64,000 nucleotides of DNA from Bedellia somnulentella (GCA_963576735.1 OY755173.1:13052873-13116872); one strand, 5' to 3'. Shown: positions 24,085-35,154, counted from the stretch's first letter. The notes: a model not told the origin generated them from the sequence alone. Made by a program: numbers and translations.

Positions 24085-24235
24085 GCATATACTTACGGCT
24101 CTAAATCCAAAAAATGGGAACCAGAGCTTCGGATTTCAAAATCCCTATGCCATTTTTGGAAGTTACTTGGAAAATAATAATAAAATAAAGGCTGTTGGTG
24201 ACGCTTCTTACGAACACCCACAGTAAAACTAAAAC
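24085..24235 (-). repeat. Repeat R1, old copy (arm A)
   Basis: Diverged reverse R1 just after the MGS exon (ATATACTTACGGCTCTAAAT ... CTTACGAACACCCACAG). The arm B mirror is 34,250-34,385. Confidence 0.55.
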
Positions 24236-24730
24236 AAACAAATGATTCGTAAAGTAATTCGTAGCGTAAATAAGAACAGTTTTGATAATAAAATCCAAAG
24301 CAGCAGTGAGCTGTGGATTGAATGGCCGGTTGCGTTCTTAATATCATTTAATGTCAATATTAACAGAAACACCTGTGTGTCAGTTTTTTATGGTATATTA
24401 GCTAAAGACTCTTGCCAAACAGAAGATTGTTCAACCCTCATCAATACAAGATAAAAAAATGTGAACATGGATAAGTCAATCCATTAACCATCAGTGTTCT
24501 TAACTCATAATCTCTTGGCAACTTTACGACCTAGGCTATCATTACGACAATATTAAATACAATTTTTGAGGTACCATTGTACCTAAATTAGATTTCTCTA
24601 AATCATATATTTTTCCAGAAACATATATAATAACATATTGTTTTATGTATAAAAGTAGAAGCAATTTTTTAAGTAATGACTTATGCCAACTAAAGAAAAA
24701 ATTTGATAAAAGTGCGGGAAAATGAATAGA

Positions 24731-24860
24731 GGGCATACATACAGACATAGACTCACGGCTATAAATCACTAGAAGGGGTAGCCAGAGCTTCAGAATAAGA
24801 AACTCGCAGTCACTTTTGGAAATTAAGTGGGGAAATGATTGTAAAAAGTGGATGGGAAAA
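24731..24860 (-). repeat. Repeat R1, partial, before the DHOase exon
   Basis: CATACATACAGACATAGACTC then GGGTAGCCAGAGCTTCAGAA marks the R1 3' part in reverse. It is outside the duplicated segment. Confidence 0.6.
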
Positions 24861-24973
24861 TATATTAGTATTTTTCAATATTAAATATTGCATAGTCAAT
24901 TGAAATCCATTATTTATACATTTAACTAAAAAACATCATTTTCCTTAACAATGATTACGTATTGTTCTTTCAG

Positions 24974-26490
24974 GCAATGGTCCTGTGCAATGGAGCACCT
25001 TATATGAAAACTCTCACTGATTGTATGACTTCACGAAATATCATTAAATTACCTGGTTTCATTGATGTTCACGTACACGTACGGGAACCTGGCGCAACAT
25101 ACAAAGAAGACTTTTCGTCTTGTACAGCAGCTGCATTAGCTGGAGGCATTACTATGATATGCGCTATGCCAAACACAAATCCACCTCTGATTGATCGCAC
25201 GTCTTACGATTATATTTCTGCTTTAGCTCGAGTAAGTGCACGCTGTGATTATGCATTGTATGTAGGAGCATCTTCAAACAATTGTGATACAGCTGCAGAA
25301 CTTGCTCCTAACGTCGCATCACTAAAAATGTATTTGAACAAAACGTTTACTACCCTTAAACTTGATGATATGACAGTGTGGCAAAAACATTGACAAAACT
25401 GGCCAAAAAAATTCCCTGTGTGTGCTCATGCTGAAAGAGAAAAAACTGGCGCAATAATATTAATGGCATCTTTACTTGATCGCCCTGTACATATTTGTCA
25501 CCTAGCAAGAAAGGAGGAAATTTTAATTGTAAAAGCTGCCAAAGAACGTGGTTTGAAAGTTACCTGTGAGGTTTGCCCTCATCATTTATTCCTCAGCACT
25601 GCTGATAAAGACAAAATTGGATTTTCTCGTTCAGAAGTAAGACCTGTACTTTGCAGTCTTGAAGATCAAGCTGAGCTTTGAAAAAATTTAGATGTGATCG
25701 ACGTTTTTTGCCACTGATCATGCTCCCCATTCTGTCAAAGAGAAAAACTTAGAAAAGCCTCCACCAGGATTTCCAGGATTAGAAACAATTTTGCCTCTTT
25801 TATTGAATGCGGTGCATCAAGGAAAACTTACTTTAGACGATTTACTCAATAAATTTCACAAAAATCCTCGAAAGATATTTAACTTGCCAGAACAACCTAA
25901 TACCTACGTTGAAGTAGATATGGATTATGAGTGGGTCATTCCCGAATTCATGGAATTCACTAAATCTAAATGGACACCATTCGCTGGAATGCATGTTCAC
26001 GGAGCAGTGCATCGTGTTACTTTAAGAGGCGATATAGCATATGAAGAAGGTCAAATCCTTGTGCCGCCAGGTTTCGGACAAAACGTTCGTGATTGGCAAG
26101 TAGCAAAAAAAAACAAATCAGCCAATTCAACCTGAGAAAATTGAAAAGGAAATAAGTCGTCCCAATTCAGCCCTGGATTACTCAGGTGAATTGAGTAAAT
26201 TATCTGACATGGGAAATGACCCTATTGAATTTACTAAACCCGACTACCAAAATAAATTGAATGTCCATTTTAATGACATGAGAAGTATGTCTCCTTTACC
26301 TCAGCAATTATTAGCACCGCGACAGAGAAGCGATAGTACGTCAAATTACGCTCAAAGCCAAATTTCCCATCGTCAACGGAGTGAAATGTTCGGTAAACAT
26401 ATATTGACAGTTGACTTATTTAGCAAAGACACATTAAATGATATCTTTAATCTTGCTCAATTTATGAAAACTAGTGTCAGTAAAGGAAGA
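24974..26490 (+). CDS. CAD: CAD DHOase-linker-ATCase exon part 1, arm A, broken
   Basis: Starts at the CAG acceptor and encodes [20 protein letters not shown], with the HxH zinc ligands of dihydroorotase, then [16 protein letters not shown] and ATDHAPHS. A linker follows (NDPIEF region), then the ATCase start ([20 protein letters not shown]). Lesions: TGA at 25,391-25,393 and at 25,679-25,681 (the second where tryptophan is expected), an extra T near 25,706, and a frameshift in the run of nine A at 26,106-26,114. At 26,490, after KGR, the exon is split by a LINE tail. No arm B equivalent exists. Confidence 0.92.
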
Positions 26491-27134
26491 ATTTTATTTA
26501 TTTATTTATTTATTTATTATTATTAGGACCTTCAACAAGAAATACATAATTCATTTATAGTTTTTTACATTGGTATTACGGTAGACAGTATGCATTCTTA
26601 ATTATAGAAGGCCACAGCATTCTCTGGAAAACATGTACAAAAATTCATTATTCCCTAATTCCCTATTATTAACATAACTTACAACATTAAATCCTTAACC
26701 TAACTTAAACCTAGACTTAAACTAAAACTAAAACTATGCGGAACCTGAGTAAACAACCGTTACAACACCTATAAAATACATTTAATGTTGACTACAAAAG
26801 AGACCACTTTATAATACAATAAATCAAATTGTTAATTAACCTGCGCGGGTATCCTAACCATAACTAACATTATTACTGATAAAGAAATATAAACTTAAAT
26901 TAAAAGAGATTCAGAGAGTACATTATTACTGAAGATTTACACTTTTCAAACAACAACGCTTAATGTTAACCGTGTCATCGCCACAAATATCGATTTCATC
27001 TCTTAGCTGATTCAAGGCTCTCGTCGCTCTGTTTAATGGAGAGTTGAAACCAAGATTAGTCCTAGCCAATGTTTGTTTAAAGGGCACAATTGCATGCCTC
27101 TGACGCCTGCACGGGGCATTGAAATTAATTTGAC
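26491..27134 (-). mobile_element. LINE tail inserted inside the CAD ATCase exon (arm A)
   Basis: About 645 bases separate KGR from LLDDILRGK of CAD. The right part encodes, on the minus strand, a reverse-transcriptase C-terminal tail (FNAPCRRQRHAIVPFKQTLA, then SPLNRATRALNQLRDEI). The left end is a (TTTA)n/(TTA)n microsatellite, the 3' end of the element. No GT-AG borders fit, so it is an exon insertion. A target duplication could not be recognised. Confidence 0.78.
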
Positions 27135-27368
27135 CTTTTAGATGATATTTTACGAGGTAAGGTAATGGCTTCAATATTTGATGAAGTTAGCACAAGAACC
27201 AGTTGTAGTTTCTCTGCAGCGATGCAAAGATTAGGAGGATCAGTAATTTACACTGATGCTACAAGCTCGTCAGCAAAAAAAGGTGAATCTTTGGAAGATA
27301 GCGTAGCTGTAATGGCTAGTTATTCAGATGTTGTAGTGTTGCGGCAGCCTGAACCTGGAGCTGTGAAG
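27135..27368 (+). CDS. CAD: CAD ATCase exon part 2, arm A
   Basis: Coding resumes directly after the LINE insertion with [20 protein letters not shown] and then [15 protein letters not shown]. The S-T-R-T motif binds carbamoyl phosphate in all aspartate transcarbamoylases. The join to KGR at 26,490 is exact with nothing visibly missing, so the LINE interrupts an exon, not an intron. Donor GTAAGC. Confidence 0.9.
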
Positions 27369-27447
27369 GTAAGCATATTATACAAACTTGAGAAAGACCT
27401 ACCTTGATTTGAACGTCAGATATTTAATCTAATTATTTTTGTTTTAG

Positions 27448-27831
27448 AGTGCTTCTCGTAAGTGTCGTAAACCCGTAATAAATGCCGGTGACATCGTTGG
27501 AGAACATCCTACTCAAGCACTTTTAGATATATTTACGATACGAGAAGAAATTGATACCGTTAATGGTTTAACGATTACTATGGTTGGTGACTTAAAAAAT
27601 GGCCGAACAGTTCACTCTCTTGCAAGACTTCTTACTTTGTATCAAGTTCAGCTCCAATATGTTAGCCCTCCAGGGCTTGGAGTGCCAAAAAATATAACAG
27701 ACTATGTAGCCTCTAAAGGCATACCGCAAAAGGTAGTTGAGCGCTTGGAAGATGTTCTGGCTGATACACATGTCTTATACATGACAAGAATTCAAAGGGA
27801 GAGATTTAGTAGCCAAGAGGAATATGATAAA
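27448..27831 (+). CDS. CAD: CAD ATCase central exon, arm A
   Basis: It encodes [20 protein letters not shown] (the H-P-T-Q carbamoyl-phosphate loop), [18 protein letters not shown] and [16 protein letters not shown]. The latter two belong to the aspartate-binding domain, including the V-Y-x-T-R-I-Q segment. Open with no lesion. Borders TTTTAG and GTAAGT. Confidence 0.92.
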
Positions 27832-28004
27832 GTAAGTATGGTTAAAAGTCACTACCTTGTTTTTTGTTTTGTGATGCAACGATTGGTCAGTAACTAATTG
27901 TTATTCAGGCATTTTTTTAACTATTCGAGAAGGACCGCACGCAAACCAATATTAAGTGTTTGCCATTTGGCCGTGTCACTATGCTACATCTCAATTATTT
28001 ATTA

Positions 28005-28085
28005 TGCATATACTCACGGCCATAAATCCCAAAAAGGGGTAGCTGGATAGAGCTTCAGAGCTAGAATCTCTTCAGCCACATTATA
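28005..28085 (-). repeat. Repeat R1 fragment in the last CAD intron
   Basis: ATATACTCACGGCCATAAAT then AAGGGGTAGCTGG is the reverse R1 end. Confidence 0.55.
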
Positions 28086-28291
28086 ATTATATATTAAGAA
28101 TATAATTATTTATTATCTTCTTAATCATTTGTGCAAAAGATGTATTAGTCTAAGATGATGCTTTTCTACTTACTGTTCTATGAATAGTTTTAGGTACAGT
28201 TGTCAATGTTTGAGATCTAAACCCCCGTTTAAGTAAAAATATTTTTTTTTACTAAAAGTCCCAAAAATGCTGATTTATCTTTTTATTTTAG

Positions 28292-28498
28292 GCATGTGGT
28301 GTTATGGTGGTTACCCCACAGCTGATGACTACAGCTCGTCGACGAATGATTGTGATGCATCCCTTGCCTCGATTGGATGAAATATCCCCTCAGTTTGATA
28401 CAGACCCGAGAGCGGCGTACTTCAGACAAGCGGAATATGGTATCTATGTCCGAATGGCTCTACTTGCTATGGTTGCAGGAGTTAATCCTCTTACATGA
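28292..28498 (+). CDS. CAD: CAD ATCase terminal exon, arm A
   Basis: It encodes [40 protein letters not shown] and ends GVNPLT-stop (TGA 28,496-28,498). HPLPR-x-(D/E)-EI is the hallmark C-terminal ATCase motif and the end matches the normal CAD C-terminus, so the 3' end is not truncated. Confidence 0.93.
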   Translation, partial: ACGVMVVTPQLMTTARRRMIVMHPLPRLDEISPQFDTDPRAAYFRQAEYGIYVRMALLAMVAGVNPLT

Positions 28499-28585
28499 CA
28501 GAAACAGTTTAAGAGTTGAGTTATATAAAATATATTTGTTCTTGATTTGTCTTAATGAAAATTTAATTATATCTATACTAGCCGC

Positions 28586-28711
28586 GTTATGAACTGAGTC
28601 GTTAGGACATGTGGTTTCCTTATGTCTATCTCGCTTGCACTTATTAGCCCCGGCACGCCGCTCATCTTTTATCTATATTGTCTTTTAAAGCCTCAAGATT
28701 CAGTTCATAAC
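28586..28711. repeat. Short element or inverted repeat after CAD
   Basis: GTTATGAACTGA at 28,586-28,597 and TCAGTTCATAAC at 28,700-28,711 bound a GC-richer 126-base block just downstream of the CAD stop; possibly a small MITE. Confidence 0.5.
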
Positions 28712-28791
28712 CTGTCCACTATATTAAAAATGTATAAGTGTAGATGAGGCCTTTAGATAAAAGTTTTTATTTTCATATACTTTGTAAGAAC

Positions 28792-28797
28792 AATAAA
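28792..28797 (+). terminator. Likely CAD polyadenylation signal
   Basis: AATAAA lies about 295 bases after the CAD stop in AT-rich sequence, the first canonical hexamer in a plausible 3' UTR. No transcript evidence is available here. Confidence 0.5.
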
Positions 28798-28799
28798 CT

Positions 28800-31150
28800 A
28801 CGAATATATTTAATTTAAAAACATATGTTCCATTAAATTACAGTATACTAGTGGACCAATCCACTGACAAGGTGATATACTTTAAATAGACGTGTAATGA
28901 TACATAATGATGATAGCCTATGCGTCTTTTGAAGGTCCTAGGTAACCATTGGTGAAAAAAAAACATGGGATAGAAAGTATCCTATATCCTTCTCCTGGTT
29001 CTAAGCTACCTACCACATTTACCTCGTGAGCTATAAAGTGTTTAAAAACACGACTTTCATAGATGGATAGATATGTACTGATAAATGTTTTAAGTAGTAG
29101 TCCGTTCCTATTTACAAATAAGATACATAATTTTGAATACCCCATACCATTAAAGATCACATCTTCGCCGATTACATAATATAAAGTATGTAATGTTAAT
29201 AAAAAACTAGATTAGTTCTGTTTTTTTTTTCTCGTCTAGCTATATTTTTATACAAAAGTGTTGTATTTTGAGCTAGGCGTATGTGAGGCAGTAGTCGTGA
29301 ATGGATTGGTGATGATGAACAGGAAATTGCAAGTTAAGTTTATATAGCAAACTTTTTTAAAATCAAATGAGTAAACTCGTTCGTCATAATGTACAAAATC
29401 CCACAAACAACTTGATCGAAATTTTCGTGTCCTTATTCAATAGCTCTGATAAAGCATGTTAACTATTGTTCTTACCTGTAAGTTTAAGAAAAAGCCCGTC
29501 TCTATATTCTTTTCTTAGACATTTTATTTATAAGGTAGGAAATCGTTCGCTGGTTCCATAAGCACTTTTGACTACAAACCTGAGGCAAAAAAAGTTTTGA
29601 CCGGTTATGAGGCCCCATTAATTGCACAGACCCGCATACGGGTTATTAAAATATTAAAGGAAAATTTAGTTTTTGATGAAATACGGTATTATGGACTATT
29701 GTATTAAAATATTCTTTAATTTTGCTCAGATTTTTTATAGTGTCATTGAACTGAATAAGTGAAATGTACAGTTTTTAATGAAAAGAACTTTGATGTTCTT
29801 AATCTGTTTCGACGGTATATAATAATTGTTATTAAAAATTTGAAACATTTAAATAAGTACGTAAAACTTTTTAATTTCAAGTAAATTACGTCTTTCAGTA
29901 TAAATAGCTTTTTTGATCGAAAATTGTTAGGTAACCAAAATTTTTATTTGTGTGTTTTATTATTTTTTACAATCTATTTAATCACCGTTTCCTGCTAATC
30001 TTGTAAAAATACTATTTTTAAACCTTACTTAGATTTTAAAAAGTTTTATTTAAATGGCCGTATATTAATTTAACGCTGGAAAGTATTGTACAAATTTTTA
30101 TTTTATAAACGAATGTATTAAAGACAAAGTTAAGTTTTTTGAGTGTTTTATTTGAGATTTTATTTTTGTCGCTTTGGACGCAGCGCACATGCCCATGAAT
30201 TTAAAAAATGCGCAGAATTTCCTATGTGAATATACCTGTAGTTATGTGTGGTTGTGTTATAACTGCTCCAACTACCTTGGTGCAGGTAGATATGAGTCAG
30301 GATTCTGAGGCTTTAGCCTTTGCTATTGCGCTAGTAAAGTTGTATACAAGTGCATAGCAACATAATTAGAATTGTTAAGAATTAAAGAGTAACTATTTCA
30401 TTTCCAAAAAAAAAGGGTGCCAAAATTCACGATAGTAGAAATTTCTTTAATAATCAACTTTCAAATGTGACTGAAGAGTTTCTAGCTCTAAGGCTCTGTA
30501 CCCCTTTTGGTATTTATGGCCGTGATGTGATTATATGCATGCTTGTATGTACTTTAATCATTTTCATACCAGTTGATAAAATATTACTTAACTTTTAGGC
30601 GAAATAGCTCGAGACCCATCAACTGCTTTACTCTTTATCTTCCTCCTATGTATGTTACTGTAGTAAAAGTTTGATTCGGTAAATAAAAATCACTCGCACT
30701 CACTGAAAAGTATATTCAAATTTTACTCTATGTCATTAGTCAATAAAATTATATACAATTGTTTTTTTTTTATAAGTATCCTTTACCTTTGCGAATACTT
30801 CCGTTATTGGGGGCTTATTGGAACATCCAACTAGTGATAAATAACAAATTTACTCATGTTTTTTAAAGATAATTCCAGCTTCTTGACCAGCTAACTTTCT
30901 TACACAAATTTTAGAACGTTTATGTCTGCATGTAGGTAATAATTTAACGTATATTAATTTATTTGTTCTGAGCCAGACGTTTTTAATACCTGCTTATATA
31001 TCTACGTTCAATTTATTAATACTAGGTAAACCATATTAACTTCGCATTGCCTTAGTTACTAAATCTTCTCAATCAGCTCTATACATCACTTTCTTCAGTT
31101 ACCTGTCATCCTTCAGGGACAATTTCCCAAACCATCTAAATGTTCCTCTT
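28800..31150. other. AT-rich spacer downstream of CAD
   Basis: Beyond an R1 fragment near 30,450, I see no gene, RNA or transposon terminus. Not shared with arms B or C in this window. Confidence 0.5.
30440..30552 (+). repeat. Repeat R1 fragment in the A-B spacer
   Basis: CAACTTTCAAATGTGACTGA through TATTTATGGCCGTGA matches the R1 3' half, decayed. Confidence 0.5.
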
Positions 31151-31251
31151 TCTATCTCCCTTTGCTTTCAAGGTTGTATTTATGTTTGTAAGGCAAAATA
31201 TTGTTATTTTTATACATAATATAAAATTCGTAAAGTGAAGTGTTTAATAAA

Positions 31252-31553
31252 TTATAGTTTAGAGTCCTCCTCAGAATCTTCATCTTCATATTCGTCTCGT
31301 TTTGTCTCTTTAACGCGAGGAGCACTAGAAGATGGCTCTCCGTGGACATCAACGAAAACAAAGGCTGGAGCGTTAATATCATTTGGGGAAGCCTGATTTA
31401 CAATTTCTTGGTACTTTGGGCGTTGTTTTCGAATTTGTAGATTCACTCGACTTTCTCTTCTAGGCGGTAACTTAAATCCTCCTTCATTAACTAATTTTCT
31501 TTGGCAATCGGCTAATTTGTCACGAATTACATAGAAAATAGAAAATATGATAT
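31252..31553 (-). CDS. Terminal exon of an unidentified minus-strand gene
   Basis: A TTTCAG acceptor opens a 99-codon frame ending TAA. It begins with hydrophobic IIFSIFYVIRDKLADCQRKL, as if leaving a membrane helix. It continues with a polar tail (GGFKLPPRRESR, NAPAFVFVDVHGEPSSSAPR) and an acidic C-terminus (DEYEDEDSEEDSKL). This fits a membrane protein with a cytoplasmic acidic tail, tail-to-tail with CAD. I do not recognise the family. No further upstream exon was found before the arm B boundary at 34,020, so it is probably a truncated remnant or has a long intron. Confidence 0.4.
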
Positions 31554-31606
31554 CTGAAACATTTAAGATATTGCTTTAATGCCTATTTCCTGCCTTAGAT
31601 CTCATT

Positions 31607-31918
31607 ATGCATGATGAAAGACTCAAATATTTTAAAATGGATCCCTCAATTTCTCGGCGTCAAATCCAAGATTTATCCACCCTGCATAAAATAGTTAATG
31701 GTTCTATAACCACATCTGTGTTACCTCAAGTGCAGCTTAATGTTCCAGAGAGAGCATTGCGAAATACTAGCCATCCAGACCCTATCCACAGAGTCTGTCA
31801 GATTTACAACTCTATTTGCTCAATTGGCGAACAAAATGCACCTGACGTAAATCATGATGACACATTACTAAATTTTAGAAATAAATGTAGGCAATTAGTT
31901 AATACACAAACTGATTAA
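31607..31918 (+). mobile_element. LINE reverse-transcriptase C-terminal remnant
   Basis: A 103-residue frame (SRRQIQDLSTLHKIVNGSIT ... VCQIYNSICSIGEQ) has the spacing and composition of the end of a CR1/Jockey-type polyprotein: paired arginines, a leucine-rich helix, then YN-S near the end. It lies alone in the A-B spacer. Assignment is by pattern only. Confidence 0.5.
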
Positions 31919-32374
31919 TTAATATAATATAATGCAATTTATTTTTCATAATTTTATTTCCTTGTTTAATTGTACTATGACATTTTGTATATAGCATAAG
32001 TTTCAGTATGCTGAAAATATGTTATCTGAAAACCTTTAAAATATTATTTAAATGCTTATTTGGTGGCGGTCAAATAGTGTCCAGGGTGCTTTTATTCTGG
32101 ACAGTGTATACCCATAGTGATGACACTTGAGTCTTTGATAGTCACGTGACTATGTATACCAAAACTAATTTGGCTTTCCTTGCGATATAGTCTTCCCTAT
32201 TATCAACTATGATAAATTACTCAAACATATTTCAGTCTTTAGAATATTTATCTCTTTAGATTGCAGTGGTGCTATTTTGGAAAAAAACCTTTCTTCGAGA
32301 TCTCTAAAGATATCAGTTTTTAAGGATAACAATATTGAAGTAATTAAAATTCATAGATTATATTCGACTCAAAC

Positions 32375-32655
32375 CGTATATCCCTGAAGGGGTTGGCAGA
32401 GAGTACTAGTAAACACTTCTGAAGACCACGTGGAGTTCAGGGTACCCACGTTTTGCTTGGACAGTGTTCTTACATCATAGGGGGCAGACCTATCGCCGTT
32501 TTGTACGAATATTCTGTCACAACTTAGTAATGTGGGTTCCCTCACGATGTTTTCCCGTCAACAACCAATATAAATTAAATACACATATGACTTCAGAAAA
32601 GACACAATGGTGTAGGCCCGACTCAGGCATCAAACCGACGACGCCTCTTTGATAA
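32375..32655 (-). repeat. SINE S1, diverged, in the A-B spacer
   Basis: TATCCCTGAAGGGGTTGGCA through GTAGGCCCGACTCAGG is a reverse S1 with many changes; the B box is weak. Confidence 0.58.
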
Positions 32656-32869
32656 GCTCACGACTTTGAATAGCATGCAAATCGGGCAATAACTCACCAC
32701 CAACCACTTACCAAGCAATAGAATATCGTCATGACAATAAGTACCAGAAGCATTGTCTGTCCTTGAAGAGTATTTCCCCCGTTTACCCAGTTTTATGTTT
32801 TACTCCAACATTTGAGCTTAGTAGGTATATTGTGTTAAATAAAGTCTTTACCTTGTTTAGTATGACTTG

Positions 32870-33045
32870 GTTTATGTGTCGACGGGGCTTTTTAAGTGGT
32901 TTTTCGGCGATGTGGGTGACCCATTGCCAACAATACTTTATTTCTGCCATCTTCTCGCCTATCAACTTCCTAATTTCGCTGAGAAATTTCTACCCCTGAA
33001 GCTCTGGCTATTCCTTTTTGGGATTTAAGGCTGTGTATATATGTG
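32870..33045 (+). repeat. Repeat R1, diverged, in the A-B spacer
   Basis: GGGGCTTTTTAAGTGG through GGGATTTAAGGCTGTGTATA is a decayed R1, directly upstream of the Helitron end at 33,060. Confidence 0.55.
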
Positions 33046-33179
33046 TTATATATTATAAACTAGCAGCCCGTCCCGGCTTCGCTCGGGCATAAATTATCAT
33101 TAACATTTTGTTTTTTATTTTATTACATGTATTATTATTTTAATATTTTTTTTAAGTTTTAAGCTATGTTATATTTTTT

Positions 33180-33428
33180 TGCTGTGTAGTGTCGGCTTAG
33201 AATAGCAATACCCCATTTCTTCCGGTGGGTGTACGTAAGAGGCGACTAACGGTTTTGGGGCTTTTGAGGGATTTTTGGGCGATGCGGTTGGAGACCCATC
33301 ACCAACAACCTTTATTTCTCCATCTTTTCCCAACACAACTTCCAAAAGTGGCTGAGGAATTTCTGATTCCTTAGCTCTGGCTACCCCTTCTAGGGATTTA
33401 TAGCCGTGAGTATATGTATGTATGTATG
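33180..33428 (+). repeat. Repeat R1 (inside the second Helitron)
   Basis: Same R1 at the same internal position as in 4,792-6,511, so it was part of the Helitron before both copies moved. Confidence 0.72.
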
Positions 33429-33513
33429 TTATATTTTTTTGTATTTATATTTAGATATATTTTTTATTTGTTTTATTTTTCATAATGAGTAATTACATCA
33501 AAAGCCATTCAAT

Positions 33514-33768
33514 TTATAGAGTTGGAGCTACCCTGTAAACAATATTTGACGTTGTTGTATTTTGGGGCAGCAAAATAAGTTGATGTTCAGGAGCTCCCAT
33601 CCGCGACAGGCCAATGTACAGTTGACCGTGAGTAAAACAATTCTTTCGCAGGTCAATCCCTACTAATTTGAAGGTTTGGCCTTGGGACTTATTAATTGTT
33701 AAAGCAAAATATGTTTTAACCGGAAATTGTAGCCGTTTAAATGGAATTGGCAGATAAGTTGGGATCAT
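33514..33768 (-). pseudogene. Helitron RepHel helicase C-terminal fragment
   Basis: Encodes FPVKTYFALTINKSQGQTFK, then VGIDLRKNCFTHGQLYIGLS-R. The T-x-N-K-(S/A)-Q-G-Q-T and H-G-Q-L-Y-(V/I)-x-L-S-R motifs are PIF1-family helicase motifs V and VI as found at the end of Helitron RepHel proteins. The rest of the helicase and the HUH Rep domain are missing. Confidence 0.85.
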
Positions 33769-33927
33769 CGGTATCCTCGGTATATGAGCTAATTGACCGG
33801 CTGCTGGGCCAGTGATAATAGTCGCTACAATTAAATTTTGCTTTAACTCTTTGATAAGCAGCCTCCAGTACCCCTTCGTGACGCCTGCAACAACTTACTA
33901 TGCATAGCTAATCGAGCGGAGTTTTAT

Positions 33928-34019
33928 ACATACATACATACATATACTCACGGCTATAATTCCCTAGAAGGGGTAGCCAGAGCCAAGGAATTATAAATTC
34001 CTCAGCCACTTTTGGAAGT
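33928..34019 (-). repeat. Truncated R1 at the arm B edge
   Basis: (CATA)n, then CACGGCTATAATTCCCTAGA, ending TTTTGGAAGTTG directly against the first base of arm B homology at 34,020. Confidence 0.65.
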
Positions 34020-34423
34020 TGTATTGATGAGGGTTGAACAATCTTCTGTTTGGCAAGAGTCTATAGCTAATATACCATAAAAAACTGACACACAGGTGTT
34101 TCTGTTAATATTGACATTAAATGATATTAAGAACGCAACCGGCCATTCAATCCACAGCTCACTGCTGCTTTGGATTTTATTATCAAAACTGTTCTTATTT
34201 ACGCTACGAATTACTTTACGAATCATTTGTTTGTTTTAGTTTTACTGTGGGTGTTCGTAAGAAGCGTCATCAACAGCCTTTATTTTATTATTATTTTCCA
34301 AGTAACTTCCAAAAATGGCATAGGAATTTTGAAATCCGAAGCTCTGGTTCCCATTTTTTGGATTTAGAGCCGTAAGTATATGCATGTCGTTTAGGATAGT
34401 TTCAAATTGACAAAAAATATTAC

Positions 34424-34672
34424 CTGTACTAAAAGTTTCGCACATTTAACGTCAGTTACTAATGGAACCGCGTAATCTACAGCTAGTCTCCTTGTCCGGT
34501 ATCCATGAGTGCTGAATGATGAAACCCTTCGTGAACCACCCCTCATTGGCAAGTTAATTACAAGGTCTAACTGTCTTCTCGCCATGAAATCAGCCAAATG
34601 CATCAATTCGCCATCCGATCTATCATCGTCAGGGTCTCCTATATGATCAAATGTCCACTGCACACTCTCAAC
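34424..34672 (-). CDS. CAD: CAD MGS-like domain exon, arm B (last exon present)
   Basis: Encodes LVINLPMRGGSRRVSSFSTH and the regulatory-domain end. It differs from A by a few residues (LVTDVKCAKLLVQ for LITDVKCVKLSVQ). The following intron runs only to 34,020, where homology to A stops. Confidence 0.92.
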
Positions 34673-35049
34673 CTGAAAATAAAGAGTCAAAATAATAATA
34701 CCGTGCTATTTGGCGATCAAACAAATAGTCATCTCAATATAATATTTTCGCCGTTTAGATAAACGATTTAAAATGAATCAATTTTTTGTCCACTACGTCT
34801 CGAAGTTGTAGATACTTGTAAACAGTGTTTATTTTCTATTTTATTGTTATATTATATCTGTTATTAAAATAAAAATAAAATGTTCAATTAAAATTCATAG
34901 AAATTTAGTTTTTACGCTTTATATTGTTTGGCTCGATGTAATTACACCTTTTGATTTATTAATTGTTATTGTAATAAGTATTCAATAGTAAAAACAATAG
35001 ATATCAAACCTATGTCTTTACATATTTAATAAAAACAATAAGTACTTAC

Positions 35050-35154
35050 ATCGATTCCGTGTTCGGTATAAAAGTCACCAGTTCCCATGCTCGCATAAAG
35101 TTTAAAACCCATTTTAGCTAAAACTCTTACACTTGGCAAAAACTCCATTTTATG
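35050..35154 (-). CDS. CAD: CAD exon, start of MGS-like domain, arm B
   Basis: Encodes the same HKMEFLPSVRVLAKMGFKLY block with intact splice borders. No lesion seen. Confidence 0.9.

Larger units (their letters stand above)
1..24441 (+). repeat. Arm A of a three-copy inverted duplication
   Basis: Reading arm B (34,020-49,620) on the opposite strand gives this segment back in the same order: CAD exons, a long-TIR element, a LINE tail, a GC-rich island and SINEs. Arm C (from 52,397) gives it back in the same orientation. Identity looks high by eye, with a few differences per hundred bases in CAD exons. The A/B match stops at 24,441 (intron after the MGS exon). Position 1 pairs with 52,397, so the arm probably continues upstream of the window. 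Arm A carries three insertions missing from a sister arm: 1,948-2,444, 4,792-6,511 and 7,184-10,383. Confidence 0.93.
12533..28498 (+). pseudogene. CAD: CAD pseudogene, arm A (CPSase II / ATCase / DHOase)
   Basis: This is a full-length but broken CAD locus. CAD is a ~2,200-residue cytosolic enzyme making carbamoyl phosphate from glutamine, then carbamoyl aspartate, then dihydroorotate; UTP inhibits and PRPP activates it through the MGS-like region. Order seen: first coding exon, glutamine amidotransferase, both CPSase ATP-grasp halves, MGS-like, DHOase, linker, ATCase, stop. Introns keep GT-AG borders, so this is not a retrocopy. Lesions: coding sequence of exon 1 lost at 12,609 beside a LINE tail; in-frame TGA at 18,750; 2 bp insertion near 21,847; 27 bp deletion near 22,490; 1 bp deletion near 22,967; 58 bp deletion at 23,200; TGA at 25,391 and 25,679; extra T near 25,706; frameshift in the A-run at 26,106; LINE in the ATCase exon at 26,491. 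It cannot encode the normal enzyme. Confidence 0.93.
33060..33927 (-). mobile_element. Helitron 3' portion at the A-B junction, truncated
   Basis: Same family as 4,792-6,511: a CTAG end at 33,060 beside the GC hairpin, R1 repeat at the same internal place, and helicase remnant. It stops at 33,927, within sequence that continues in the arm A copy, and is followed by a truncated R1 copy and then the start of arm B. Confidence 0.82.

Noticed and set aside
12533..28498. A functional CAD with sequencing-error indels
   Set aside because: Some homopolymer indels could be errors, but the 58 bp and 27 bp deletions, several TGA codons and the exonic LINE cannot all be.
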